DNA of 64,000 nucleotides, taken from NCBI RefSeq assembly GCF_004795255.1, contig NZ_SSBQ01000002.1:3491501-3555500 (forward strand), given 5' to 3'. The stretch is from Streptomyces sp. RKND-216. Its GTDB lineage: Bacteria > Actinomycetota > Actinomycetes > Streptomycetales > Streptomycetaceae. The notes beneath the pieces were generated by a model. The model searched no databases, had not been told where the DNA came from, and saw only the letters and a program-made list of their open reading frames with translations. Positions 13,507-21,337 of the stretch are shown in pieces; position 1 is the stretch's first letter, and each line of letters opens with the position of its first letter. Made by a program: the position numbers and the translations under genes.

Positions 13507-16302
13507 ATGCCCGCCAAGAAGCCCCCACGACGCGCCCGCCTGATCGTGATCGCAGTCGTGCTGCTGCTCGTGGCAGGCATCGGTTACGGCACCTACTGGA
13601 GCGTCGGCACCGTCCGCAACTCCTTCCCGCAGACGACGGGTTCGTTGAAGATCGACGGCCTCTCCGAAAGGGTCACCGTCAAGCGCGGCGAACACGGCGT
13701 TCCGCAGGTCTACGCCGACAGCGCGCACGACCTGTTCATGGCGCAGGGCTTCGTGCACGCCCAGGACCGATTCTGGGAGATGGACGTCCGCCGCCACACC
13801 ACCTCCGGCCGGCTGTCGGAGCTGTTCGGCGAGAGCCAGGTGCGTACCGACGCCTTCCTGCGCACGCTGGGCTGGCGCGAGGTCGCCGAGCGCGAGTTCG
13901 AGAAGCTGGACCCCGACACCCGGGCCTACCTCAAGGCCTACGCCGACGGGGTCAACGCCTACCTCGCGGACAACAAGGGCTCCGAACTCTCCGTCGAGCA
14001 CGCCGCGCTGAACCTGGACAACGGCTACGAGCCCGAGCCGTGGGACCCGGTCGACTCGGTCGCCTGGCTCAAGGCCATGGCGTGGGACCTCCGGGCCAAC
14101 ATGGAGGACGAGATCGACCGGGCGCTGATGACCGCCCGGCTGTCCCGCGAGGAGATCGAGGACCTCTACCCGACCTACCCGTACGACCGCAACCGCCCCA
14201 TCGTCGAGGGCGGCACGGTCGGGGAGGCCACCGGCGAGTTCCTGCCCGAAGGTGCCCCTGCCCCGGGTACCGACCCCGGCACCGCCGCGAACCCCGGCAT
14301 CGCCGCGAACCCCGGCATCGCCGCGAACCCCGGCACCGACGCGGGCGCTGCCGCGAATCCGGGTGCCGCGGGCACGCAGCAGGCCGTCCAGGGCGGTCGC
14401 GGCGCGCTCGCCTCCGTGGCCGAGGCACTGGAGAAGGCCCCCTCGCTGCTCGGCCCGAGCGGCAGCGGTATCGGCTCCAACTCCTGGGTCGTATCCGGCG
14501 AGCACACCACCACCGGCAAGCCCCTGCTCGCCAACGACCCCCACCTCGCCCCGCAGCTGCCCTCCGTCTGGACCCAGATGGGCCTGCACTGCCGCAGCGT
14601 CACGAAGAAGTGCCCGTTCGACGTCTCCGGCTTCACCTTCTCCGGCATGCCGGGCGTCGTCATCGGCCACAACCAGTCCATCGCCTGGGGCCTGACCAAC
14701 CTCGGCGCCGACGTCACCGACCTCTACCTCCAGAAGATCGAGGACGGGAAGTACCTGTACGACGGGAAGCAGGTCCCCTTCACCACTCGGCGCGAGGTCA
14801 TCAAGGTGGCGGGCGGCGAGGCGCGAGAGATCACCGTCCGCGAGACGAACAACGGCCCGATCGTCTCCGACTTCAACACCGAGGCCACCGCCGTCGGCGA
14901 GGAGACCCCCGTCGAGGCGTCCGCCCCGGACCGCGGCGACGGCTACGCCGTGTCCCTGCGCTGGACGGCGCTCAAGCCCTCGCGCAGCATGGACGCCGTC
15001 TTCGCGCTGAACAAGGCGACGAACTTCGAGGAGTTCCGGGCCGCCGCCCGGCTGCTGACCGTCCCCGCCCAGAACCTGATCTACGCCGACACCGAGGGCA
15101 ACATCGGCTACCAGGCCCCCGGCCGCATCCCGATACGTGCCGACGGCCACTCCGGCCGCTACCCCGCCCCCGGCTGGGACCCCGACTACCGCTGGACCGA
15201 CTACGTGCCGCAGTCCGCGCTGCCGTGGGAGTACAACCCGGACCGCGGCTACATCGTCACCGCCAACCAGGCCGTGGTGGACCAGCGCGACTACCCGTAC
15301 ACGCTGACCCAGGACTGGTCGTACGGCGTGCGCAGCCAGCGCATCGACGACCTGATCCGCTCCAAGATCGAGGACGGCGGCAAGGTCTCCATGCAGGACA
15401 TGCAGGAGATGCAGACGGACAACAGCAGCGAGATCGCCAAGCTCCTCGTCCCCTACCTGCTGAAGATCGACGTCGAGGACGCGTACGTGCGCGAGGCGCA
15501 GGAACTGCTGCGCGGCTGGGACTACACGCAGGACTCCGACTCGGCCGCGGCGGCGTACTTCAACGCCGTCTGGCGCAACGTCCTGATGCTCGCCTTCGGC
15601 GACAAGCTGCCCAAGGAGGTGCGTGTCGAGGGCGACTGCCTGTGGGTACCGCCGGCCGACGAGTCCGCGCCGCTGGAGGACCTGGACGGCAACAGCGCAC
15701 TCGTCCGCGAGTGCGGAAAGCGCGACGCCGACTCGGCGCAGCCGGACGGCGGTGGCCGCTGGACCGAGGTCGTGCGCGGCCTGCTGGACCAGCCGGACAG
15801 CGCGTGGTGGAAGACCCGCGGCACCGACCGCAACCCGGGTGCCACCGGCCGGGACGAACTCCTCGCCGAGGCCCTCGAGGACGCCCGCTGGGAGCTCACC
15901 TCCGAGCTCGGCAAGGACATCGACACCTGGAGCTGGGGCCGCCTGCACCGGCTGATGCTCAATAACCAGACGATCGGCACCGAGGGCCCGGGCTACCTCC
16001 AGTGGCTGCTCAACCGGGGCCCGTGGGACCTCGGCGGCGGCGAGGCGACCGTCAACGCCACGGGCTGGAACGCGGCCGGAGGCTACGACGTGAGCTGGGT
16101 CCCGTCCATGCGCATGGTCGTCAACCTGGACGACTTCGACGAGTCGAGCTGGATCAATCTCACCGGCGCCTCCGGCCACACCTACCACCCGCACTACGTC
16201 GACCAGACCGATCTGTGGGCGGAGGGCGAGCAGCTTCCCTGGGCGTACGGCGACCAGGCGGTGGAGAAGGGCACCGAGGACAAGATGGTCCTCATGCCCT
16301 GA
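13507..16302 (+). CDS. Penicillin acylase family protein (Ntn hydrolase, secreted or membrane-anchored)
   Basis: 931 residues from ATG 13507, with GAAGGA five bases upstream; open frames extending left through the 7-bp repeat are not real. A basic N-terminus and one hydrophobic segment (LIVIAVVLLLVAGIGYGTYWS) give a signal or anchor. The alpha-chain region has VKRGEHGVPQVYADSAHDLFMAQGFVHAQDRFWEMDVRRH. The beta chain should begin at Ser324 of GSGIGSNSWVVSG, the Ntn nucleophile freed by self-cleavage; NDPHL and the later NQ/W motifs follow. The family cleaves amide bonds of penicillins, acyl-homoserine lactones or lipopeptides. The substrate here is unknown. The spacer before Ser324 holds an 18-bp tandem repeat. 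Confidence 0.88.
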   Translation: MPAKKPPRRARLIVIAVVLLLVAGIGYGTYWSVGTVRNSFPQTTGSLKIDGLSERVTVKRGEHGVPQVYADSAHDLFMAQGFVHAQDRFWEMDVRRHTTSGRLSELFGESQVRTDAFLRTLGWREVAEREFEKLDPDTRAYLKAYADGVNAYLADNKGSELSVEHAALNLDNGYEPEPWDPVDSVAWLKAMAWDLRANMEDEIDRALMTARLSREEIEDLYPTYPYDRNRPIVEGGTVGEATGEFLPEGAPAPGTDPGTAANPGIAANPGIAANPGTDAGAAANPGAAGTQQAVQGGRGALASVAEALEKAPSLLGPSGSGIGSNSWVVSGEHTTTGKPLLANDPHLAPQLPSVWTQMGLHCRSVTKKCPFDVSGFTFSGMPGVVIGHNQSIAWGLTNLGADVTDLYLQKIEDGKYLYDGKQVPFTTRREVIKVAGGEAREITVRETNNGPIVSDFNTEATAVGEETPVEASAPDRGDGYAVSLRWTALKPSRSMDAVFALNKATNFEEFRAAARLLTVPAQNLIYADTEGNIGYQAPGRIPIRADGHSGRYPAPGWDPDYRWTDYVPQSALPWEYNPDRGYIVTANQAVVDQRDYPYTLTQDWSYGVRSQRIDDLIRSKIEDGGKVSMQDMQEMQTDNSSEIAKLLVPYLLKIDVEDAYVREAQELLRGWDYTQDSDSAAAAYFNAVWRNVLMLAFGDKLPKEVRVEGDCLWVPPADESAPLEDLDGNSALVRECGKRDADSAQPDGGGRWTEVVRGLLDQPDSAWWKTRGTDRNPGATGRDELLAEALEDARWELTSELGKDIDTWSWGRLHRLMLNNQTIGTEGPGYLQWLLNRGPWDLGGGEATVNATGWNAAGGYDVSWVPSMRMVVNLDDFDESSWINLTGASGHTYHPHYVDQTDLWAEGEQLPWAYGDQAVEKGTEDKMVLMP
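14284..14337 (+). repeat. 18-bp tandem repeat (3 copies) in the acylase spacer peptide
   Basis: Three copies of an 18-base unit encode Ala-Ala-Asn-Pro-Gly-Ile/Thr. A degenerate fourth copy follows near 14350. It sits in the linker that the maturing acylase is expected to remove. Confidence 0.85.
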
Positions 16303-16358
16303 CCCCGGCCGGGACGCTGGACACGCCCCCGCGGTGTGCTCCGCGCTCCGGCGGGCCC

Positions 16359-16976
16359 TCAGCCCCTCGGGGCCCCTCCGGCGCCTCCGAACCGGTGCAC
16401 CGCGGTCGGCGTCACCGCCGCCAGCACCGGCCGGTCGTGCGGCTCCGCCGGTACCCGGTCGCGCACCTCCCCGTCGTACAGCAGCACCACCAGCGGGGGC
16501 CGTGCGCCCGCTGCGGCCAGCCGGGCCAGTACCCGGTCGTAGCTGCCGCCCCCGCGTCCCAGCCGCATGCCCGCGGCGTCCACGGCGAGCCCCGGCAGCA
16601 GCACCGCGTCCGCCTCGGTCACCGCCTCGCGTCCCAGGCGGGGACCGGCGGGTTCCAGCAGTCCGCGACCGGCGCGCGCCAGACCGTCCGCGCCTTCGTA
16701 CGCCGCCCAGTCCAGGTCGTCGTCCGGCAGCAGCACCGGCAGCAGCACCCGCACCCCGCGCACGCGCAGTGCGTCCAGCAGCGGACGGGTGCCGGGCTCC
16801 CGCCCGACCGACACGTACGCCGCGACCGTACGGGCGTCCGCCAGCTCCGGGAGTTCCAGCGCATGCCGTGCCAGCGCGTGCGGCGCCTCCCGCACATCGT
16901 CCGCCGCCAGCGCGGCCCGCGCGTCCAGCACGGCACGCCGCACCGCCCGTTTGCCCTCCGCGACACCGCTCACCAC
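16359..16976 (-). CDS. 5-formyltetrahydrofolate cyclo-ligase
   Basis: 205 residues, normal for the family. The enzyme converts 5-formyl-THF to 5,10-methenyl-THF with ATP. The N-terminal basic helix EGKRAVRRAVLDAR resembles the substrate/ATP contact region. The diagnostic motif PGLAVDAAGMRLGRGGGSYDRVLA (residues about 129-152) holds the ATP-binding GxGxGxYDR signature. Two overlapping GTG codons at 16976 and 16973 can start the protein; GAGG lies five bases upstream of the first. The gene is divergent from galU, with only 44 bases between the start codons. It converges on the acylase gene. Confidence 0.9.
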   Translation of the reverse strand: MVSGVAEGKRAVRRAVLDARAALAADDVREAPHALARHALELPELADARTVAAYVSVGREPGTRPLLDALRVRGVRVLLPVLLPDDDLDWAAYEGADGLARAGRGLLEPAGPRLGREAVTEADAVLLPGLAVDAAGMRLGRGGGSYDRVLARLAAAGARPPLVVLLYDGEVRDRVPAEPHDRPVLAAVTPTAVHRFGGAGGAPRG

Positions 16977-17008
16977 GCGAACCTCGTCTTCCCGTCATCG
17001 TCACCCGT

Positions 17009-17014
17009 TATCGT
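17009..17014 (+). promoter_or_regulatory. -10 element of galU for a leaderless transcript
   Basis: TATCGT, then six bases, then ATG 17021. No ribosome site is present. Confidence 0.5.
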
Positions 17015-17020
17015 GCTGCC

Positions 17021-17929
17021 ATGAGTAGCTCACGACCCAGGATCAGCAAGGCTGTCATCCCCGCCGCCGGCCTCGGCACCCGGTTCCTGCCCGCCACCAA
17101 GGCGACGCCGAAGGAGATGCTCCCGGTCGTCGACAAGCCCGCGATCCAGTACGTGGTCGAGGAGGCCGTCACCGCCGGCCTCTCCGACGTGCTCATGGTC
17201 ACCGGCCGCAACAAGCGGCCCCTCGAGGACCACTTCGACCGCAACTACGAGCTGGAGGAGGTCCTGCGCGACAAGGGCGACGCCACCAAGCTCACCCGCG
17301 TGCAGGAGTCCAGCGACCTGGCCACGATGCACTACGTGCGCCAGGGCGACCCCAAGGGCCTGGGCCACGCCATTCTCTGCGCCGCCCCGCACGTCGGCGA
17401 CCAGCCGTTCGCCGTGCTGCTCGGCGACGACCTGATCGACCCGCGCGACCCGCTGCTCGCCCGGATGATGGCCGTGCAAGAGCAGCACGGCGGCAGCGTG
17501 GTGGCGCTGATGGAGGTCGAGCCGGAGAGCATCCACCTCTACGGCTGCGCCGCCGCCGCCGCCACCGACGAGGACGACGTCGTCCGCGTCTCCGGCCTGG
17601 TCGAGAAACCATCCGCCGCGGACGCGCCCAGCAACCTCGCCATCATCGGACGCTACGTGCTGGACCCGGCCGTCTTCGAGGTGCTGCGCAAGACCGAGCC
17701 GGGGCGCGGCGGCGAGATCCAGATCACCGACGCCCTGCAGACCCTCGCCAACGAGCCGGCCATCGGCGGCCCGGTGCACGGCGTCGTCTTCCGCGGCCGC
17801 CGCTACGACACCGGCGACCGAGCCGACTACCTGCGGGCCATCGTCCGCCTCGCCTGCGAGCGCGAGGACCTGGGGCCGGACTTCCGCGCCTGGCTGCGCG
17901 GTTACGTCGCCGAGGAGATGGGCGGCTGA
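17021..17929 (+). CDS. galU: UTP-glucose-1-phosphate uridylyltransferase
   Basis: 302 residues, typical of bacterial GalU. It makes UDP-glucose from UTP and glucose-1-phosphate for envelope polymers and trehalose. Motifs: the nucleotide-binding KAVIPAAGLGTRFLPATKATPKEMLPVVDKP at the N-terminus, GLGHAILCA, VLLGDDLID for metal binding, and GEIQITDAL near the end. ATG 17021 is chosen because the upstream in-frame extension has no ribosome site, while a -10 element lies six bases before it. It opens the galU-glp-moaCB-GNAT-sepX block conserved across actinobacteria. Confidence 0.93.
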   Translation: MSSSRPRISKAVIPAAGLGTRFLPATKATPKEMLPVVDKPAIQYVVEEAVTAGLSDVLMVTGRNKRPLEDHFDRNYELEEVLRDKGDATKLTRVQESSDLATMHYVRQGDPKGLGHAILCAAPHVGDQPFAVLLGDDLIDPRDPLLARMMAVQEQHGGSVVALMEVEPESIHLYGCAAAAATDEDDVVRVSGLVEKPSAADAPSNLAIIGRYVLDPAVFEVLRKTEPGRGGEIQITDALQTLANEPAIGGPVHGVVFRGRRYDTGDRADYLRAIVRLACEREDLGPDFRAWLRGYVAEEMGG

Positions 17930-18051
17930 ACGGCGGCCCCGCCGCCCGCCGGACCGGGAGCGGTGGGACGGCGGGACTGCGGGAACCAGGGCGGGCGCAT
18001 GAGCCGGCACGAGGACGCACGAGGAGTCGCGGTGAGGCACGGTGAGACGCG

Positions 18052-19356
18052 GTGAGTGAGATCTGGTCCGTCGACGAGCACCTGGCGGACGTGCTGAGCG
18101 GCATCCGTCCACTGGAGCCGATCGAGCTGAACCTCCTGGACGCGCAGGGCTGCGTGCTGCTCGACGACGTGGTCGTCCCCGCGTCCCTCCCGCCCTTCGA
18201 CAACAGCTCGATGGACGGGTATGCGGTGCGTCCCGTGGACGTCGAGGGCTGCACCGAGCAGTACCCGGCCGTGCTCACCGTGCTCGGCGACATCGCCGCC
18301 GGCAGCGACGAGCCGCTCACCGTCGGGCCCGGCCAGGCCGCGCGCATCATGACCGGCGCCGCACTCCCCCCGGGCGCCGAGGCCGTCGTCCCGGTCGAGT
18401 GGACCGACGGCGGCACCGGCGGCGGTCCCGCCGACAGCATGACCGCCCACAGCGCCGACCCGGCCGCGGCGAGCGGCGAGGTGCGGGTGCACCGCTCCGT
18501 CACGCCCGGGCAGTACGTGCGGCCGCGCGGCAGCGACGTGCAGGCCGGGACCGTCGCGCTGAAGGCGGGGACCGTGCTCGGCCCGCCACAGATCGGGCTG
18601 CTCGCCGCCATCGGCCGGGCGTCGGTGACCGTACGGCCGCGGCCGCGGGTCGTGGTGCTGTCCACCGGCAGCGAACTCGTGCCGCCCGGCCGGGAGCTGG
18701 GGCCCGGCCAGATCCACGACTCCAACAGCTACGTGCTGGCCGCGGCCGCCCGCGCGGCCGGTGCCGAGGCGTACCGGGTCGGCGCGGTGACCGACGACGC
18801 CGACGTCCTGCGGTCCACCGTCGAGGATCAGTTGATCCGTGCCGACGTGCTGGTCACCAGCGGCGGTGTCAGCGTCGGCGCGTACGACGTGGTGAAGGAG
18901 GCGCTCGACGGCATCGAAGGGCCGGACGGCAGCGTCTCGTTCCGCCGTCTGGCCATGCAGCCGGGCAAGCCGCAGGGCTTCGGCCTGATCGGCGCCGACC
19001 GCACACCCCTGCTCGCCCTGCCCGGCAACCCGGTCAGCTCGTACGTCTCCTTCGAGTTGTTCGTCCGTCCGGTGGTGCGCACGCTGATGGGGCTGGAGCC
19101 CGCCTCGCGCACGCCCGTCCGCGCGCGTCTGGCCGGTGAGGAGCCGCTGCGTTCCCCGGCCGGCAAGCGGCAGTTCCTGCGCGGTGCGTACGAGCCGCCG
19201 GCGACCGGGGACGGCGTCGGCACCGTGCGGGCGGTCGGCGGCGCCGGCTCGCACCTGATCGCGGCGCTCGCGCAGGCGGACGCGCTGCTCGTCGTGCCCG
19301 AGGATGCCGAACAGGTCGCCCCCGGCGACTCCGTCGACGTGCTGCTCCTCGACTGA
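18052..19356 (+). CDS. glp: Gephyrin-like molybdotransferase Glp (MoeA family)
   Basis: 434 residues. MoeA-type domains in order: DNSSMDGYAV (Mo/molybdopterin site, about residues 48-57), RIMTGAALPPGAEAVVPVE, LLAAIGRASVTV, the central MoCF-binding fold with VVLSTGSELV, DSNSYVLAAAAR and LVTSGGVSVGAYDVVKEAL, then ALPGNPVSSYVSFELFVRP, and a C-terminal beta domain. MoeA inserts molybdate into molybdopterin. This copy sits between galU and sepX, as Glp does in other actinobacteria, where it binds FtsZ and the membrane protein GlpR/SepX. A division role is therefore likely (inference from context), with or without retained enzymatic activity. It starts at GTG 18052. Confidence 0.88.
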   Translation: MSEIWSVDEHLADVLSGIRPLEPIELNLLDAQGCVLLDDVVVPASLPPFDNSSMDGYAVRPVDVEGCTEQYPAVLTVLGDIAAGSDEPLTVGPGQAARIMTGAALPPGAEAVVPVEWTDGGTGGGPADSMTAHSADPAAASGEVRVHRSVTPGQYVRPRGSDVQAGTVALKAGTVLGPPQIGLLAAIGRASVTVRPRPRVVVLSTGSELVPPGRELGPGQIHDSNSYVLAAAARAAGAEAYRVGAVTDDADVLRSTVEDQLIRADVLVTSGGVSVGAYDVVKEALDGIEGPDGSVSFRRLAMQPGKPQGFGLIGADRTPLLALPGNPVSSYVSFELFVRPVVRTLMGLEPASRTPVRARLAGEEPLRSPAGKRQFLRGAYEPPATGDGVGTVRAVGGAGSHLIAALAQADALLVVPEDAEQVAPGDSVDVLLLD

Positions 19357-19462
19357 GCGGGGTACCCGGCCCACAGCCCGAGGGCGGGCTCCGGTCTCCG
19401 GGCGGCGCGGGCAGGAGTACCGTGTCAGCCGCACACGACCGGACGGGACCGGACGGAGAACG

Positions 19463-20539
19463 ATGACCAGCCCGGAGCAGCACCGCCTCACCCACGTCGA
19501 CGACGCGGGTGCCGCACGCATGGTCGACGTCTCCGGCAAGGACGTCACCGCCCGTACGGCACGCGCCTGTGGACGGGTGCTGGTCTCGCCGCGGGTTGTG
19601 GAACTCCTGCGTGGCGAGGGTGTCCCCAAGGGCGACGCGCTGGCCACCGCACGCATCGCCGGCATCGCCGGCGCCAAACGCACCCCCGACCTGATCCCGC
19701 TCTGCCACCCACTGGCCGTCTCCGGCGTCAAGGTCGACCTGAACGTGGCGGACGACGCGGTGGAGATCACCGCGACGGTGAAGACGACCGACCGCACGGG
19801 TGTGGAGATGGAGGCGCTGACGGCCGTGTCGGTCGCCGCGCTGACCGTGGTCGACATGGTGAAGGCCGTCGACAAGGGCGCGGTCGTCACCGACGTGCGG
19901 GTGGAGGAGAAGACAGGGGGCAAGTCCGGCGACTGGCACCGCGAAGCGCCCGCAGCCGCCGGCGAGCAGGTCGCCGCAGAGGGGCGGGCGGGCGCGGGAC
20001 CCACGGGCGTGGAGGCGACCGGCGCGGGCGAAGGCGACCAGGGCCCGCGGTACCGGGCCCTGGCGGTCACCGCGTCCAACCGTGCCGCCGCCGGGGTCTA
20101 CGCCGACAAGGGCGGCCCGCTGCTGGCCGAGGGCCTGCGGGCGATGGGCTTCGCCGTCGACGGCCCGCGCGTCGTCCCCGACGGCGAGCCCGTCGCGGAA
20201 GCGCTCCGCGAGGCGGTCGCCGCGGGCTACGACGTGGTGCTGACGACCGGCGGCACCGGCGTCTCGCCGACCGACCGCACACCCGAGGTCACCCGCGCCC
20301 TCCTCGACCACGAGGTCCCCGGCATCACCGAGGCCATCCGCGACGCGGGCCGCGCCAAGGTTCCGACCGCCGCCCTGTCGCGTGGCGTGGCGGGCGTCGC
20401 GGGGAGCACACTGATCGTGAACCTGCCCGGATCCTCGGGCGGCGTACGCGACGGTCTCGCCGTACTGGAACGGCTGCTGGTGCACGCCGTCGACCAGATC
20501 CACGGCGGCGACCACCCGAGAGGGGACGACCCCCGCTGA
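19463..20539 (+). CDS. moaCB: Fused molybdopterin enzyme: MoaC (cPMP synthase) + MogA/MoaB
   Basis: 358 residues in one uninterrupted frame from ATG 19463 (GGAGA upstream). Residues 1-160 are MoaC, with RMVDVSGKDVTARTARA, KRTPDLIPLCHPLAVSGVKVD and GVEMEALTAVSVAALTVVDMVKAVDKG. MoaC converts the GTP-derived MoaA product to cyclic pyranopterin monophosphate. A Gly/Ala-rich linker follows (about 161-193). Residues 194-345 are MogA/MoaB-like, with ALAVTASNRAAAGVYADKGGPLL and VLTTGGTGVSPTDRTPEV, which in MogA adenylylates molybdopterin. I recall the two being separate in some Streptomyces and fused in others. It ends overlapping the next gene by four bases. Confidence 0.88.
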   Translation: MTSPEQHRLTHVDDAGAARMVDVSGKDVTARTARACGRVLVSPRVVELLRGEGVPKGDALATARIAGIAGAKRTPDLIPLCHPLAVSGVKVDLNVADDAVEITATVKTTDRTGVEMEALTAVSVAALTVVDMVKAVDKGAVVTDVRVEEKTGGKSGDWHREAPAAAGEQVAAEGRAGAGPTGVEATGAGEGDQGPRYRALAVTASNRAAAGVYADKGGPLLAEGLRAMGFAVDGPRVVPDGEPVAEALREAVAAGYDVVLTTGGTGVSPTDRTPEVTRALLDHEVPGITEAIRDAGRAKVPTAALSRGVAGVAGSTLIVNLPGSSGGVRDGLAVLERLLVHAVDQIHGGDHPRGDDPR

Positions 20540-21162
20540 ACGCGCCCTGGCCGGTAGAACTGGCGGACGGACCGACCGTCCTCCGCCCCATAAGGCTGCG
20601 CGACCAGCGGGCGTGGCGGGAGATCAACCAGCGCAACCGCGACTGGCTCCGACCCTGGGAGGCCACCATCCCGCCGGCTCCGCCCGGTCATGAGCCGCCG
20701 CGCCGTCCGACCTACCGGCAGATGGTCCGGCACCTGCGTGCCGAGGCGCAGGCCGGGCGGATGCTGCCGTTCGTCGTCGAGTACGGGGGCCGACTCGCCG
20801 GGCAGCTCACCGTCGCCGGCATCACCTGGGGGTCGATGTGCTCCGGCCACATCGGCTACTGGGTGGACAAGGCGGTCGCTGGGCGCGGTGTCACGCCCAC
20901 CGCGGTCGCCCTCGCGACGGATCACTGTTTCCGCACCGTCGGGCTGCATCGCATGGAAGTGTGCATCCGGCCGGAGAACGCGCCCAGCCGCCGTGTGGTG
21001 GAGAAACTGGGTTTCCGTGAGGAAGGCATGCGCCCCCGCTATCTGCACATCGACGGTGCATGGCGGGACCATCTGGTGTATGCGCTCACAGTGGAGGAAG
21101 TACCGGAAGGCCTGCTCACGCGCTGGCACGGCCGCCGCGTCCCTCCCACGCCGCGTAAATAG
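20536..21162 (+). CDS. GNAT N-acetyltransferase, RimJ/RimL type; apparent CTG start overlapping moaCB stop
   Basis: 208 residues. The fold begins with LADGPTVLRPIRLRDQRAW and continues with PFVVEYGGRLAGQLTVAGI, GHIGYWVDKAVAGRGVTPTAVAL (acetyl-CoA loop) and RMEVCIRPENAPSRRVVEKLGF, the RimJ/RimL signature. The first ATG in frame is 20722, but that would cut off the first strand and helix of the domain. Between the upstream and that ATG there is no ATG, GTG or TTG in frame. CTG 20536 overlaps the moaCB stop as CTGA and has AGAGGGGA about nine bases upstream, so it is the best start. The gene sits between moaCB and sepX, as rimJ-like genes do in the glp-glpR locus of other actinobacteria. Confidence 0.82.
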   Translation: MNAPWPVELADGPTVLRPIRLRDQRAWREINQRNRDWLRPWEATIPPAPPGHEPPRRPTYRQMVRHLRAEAQAGRMLPFVVEYGGRLAGQLTVAGITWGSMCSGHIGYWVDKAVAGRGVTPTAVALATDHCFRTVGLHRMEVCIRPENAPSRRVVEKLGFREEGMRPRYLHIDGAWRDHLVYALTVEEVPEGLLTRWHGRRVPPTPRK

Positions 21163-21325
21163 AATACGTTTTCGAATTACGGGCGGCGCGAGAGTGGCGC
21201 GAATTCTCCATCGGTCCGGCACATGGGCCGGTCGGGGTGGGTGAAATCACGTAAAAGGATCGTGAGATCAGCAAGATCGTGCGACACACCGCGCGATTCT
21301 GCAGATGCCCGCGCGCGATCCCCTC

Positions 21326-21331
21326 TACCGT
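21326..21331 (+). promoter_or_regulatory. -10 element of sepX for a leaderless transcript
   Basis: TACCGT, then six bases, then GTG 21338. The 175-bp space before it is unusually AT-rich near 21155-21180 and may hold further control sites. Confidence 0.5.
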
Positions 21332-21337
21332 GTGAGG

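Noticed and set aside
13456..17004. Very long open frame on the minus strand opposite the acylase gene (over 1100 codons).
   Set aside because: It is an antisense shadow produced by high GC; the encoded sequence is low-complexity, and the plus strand encodes a complete acylase with catalytic motifs.
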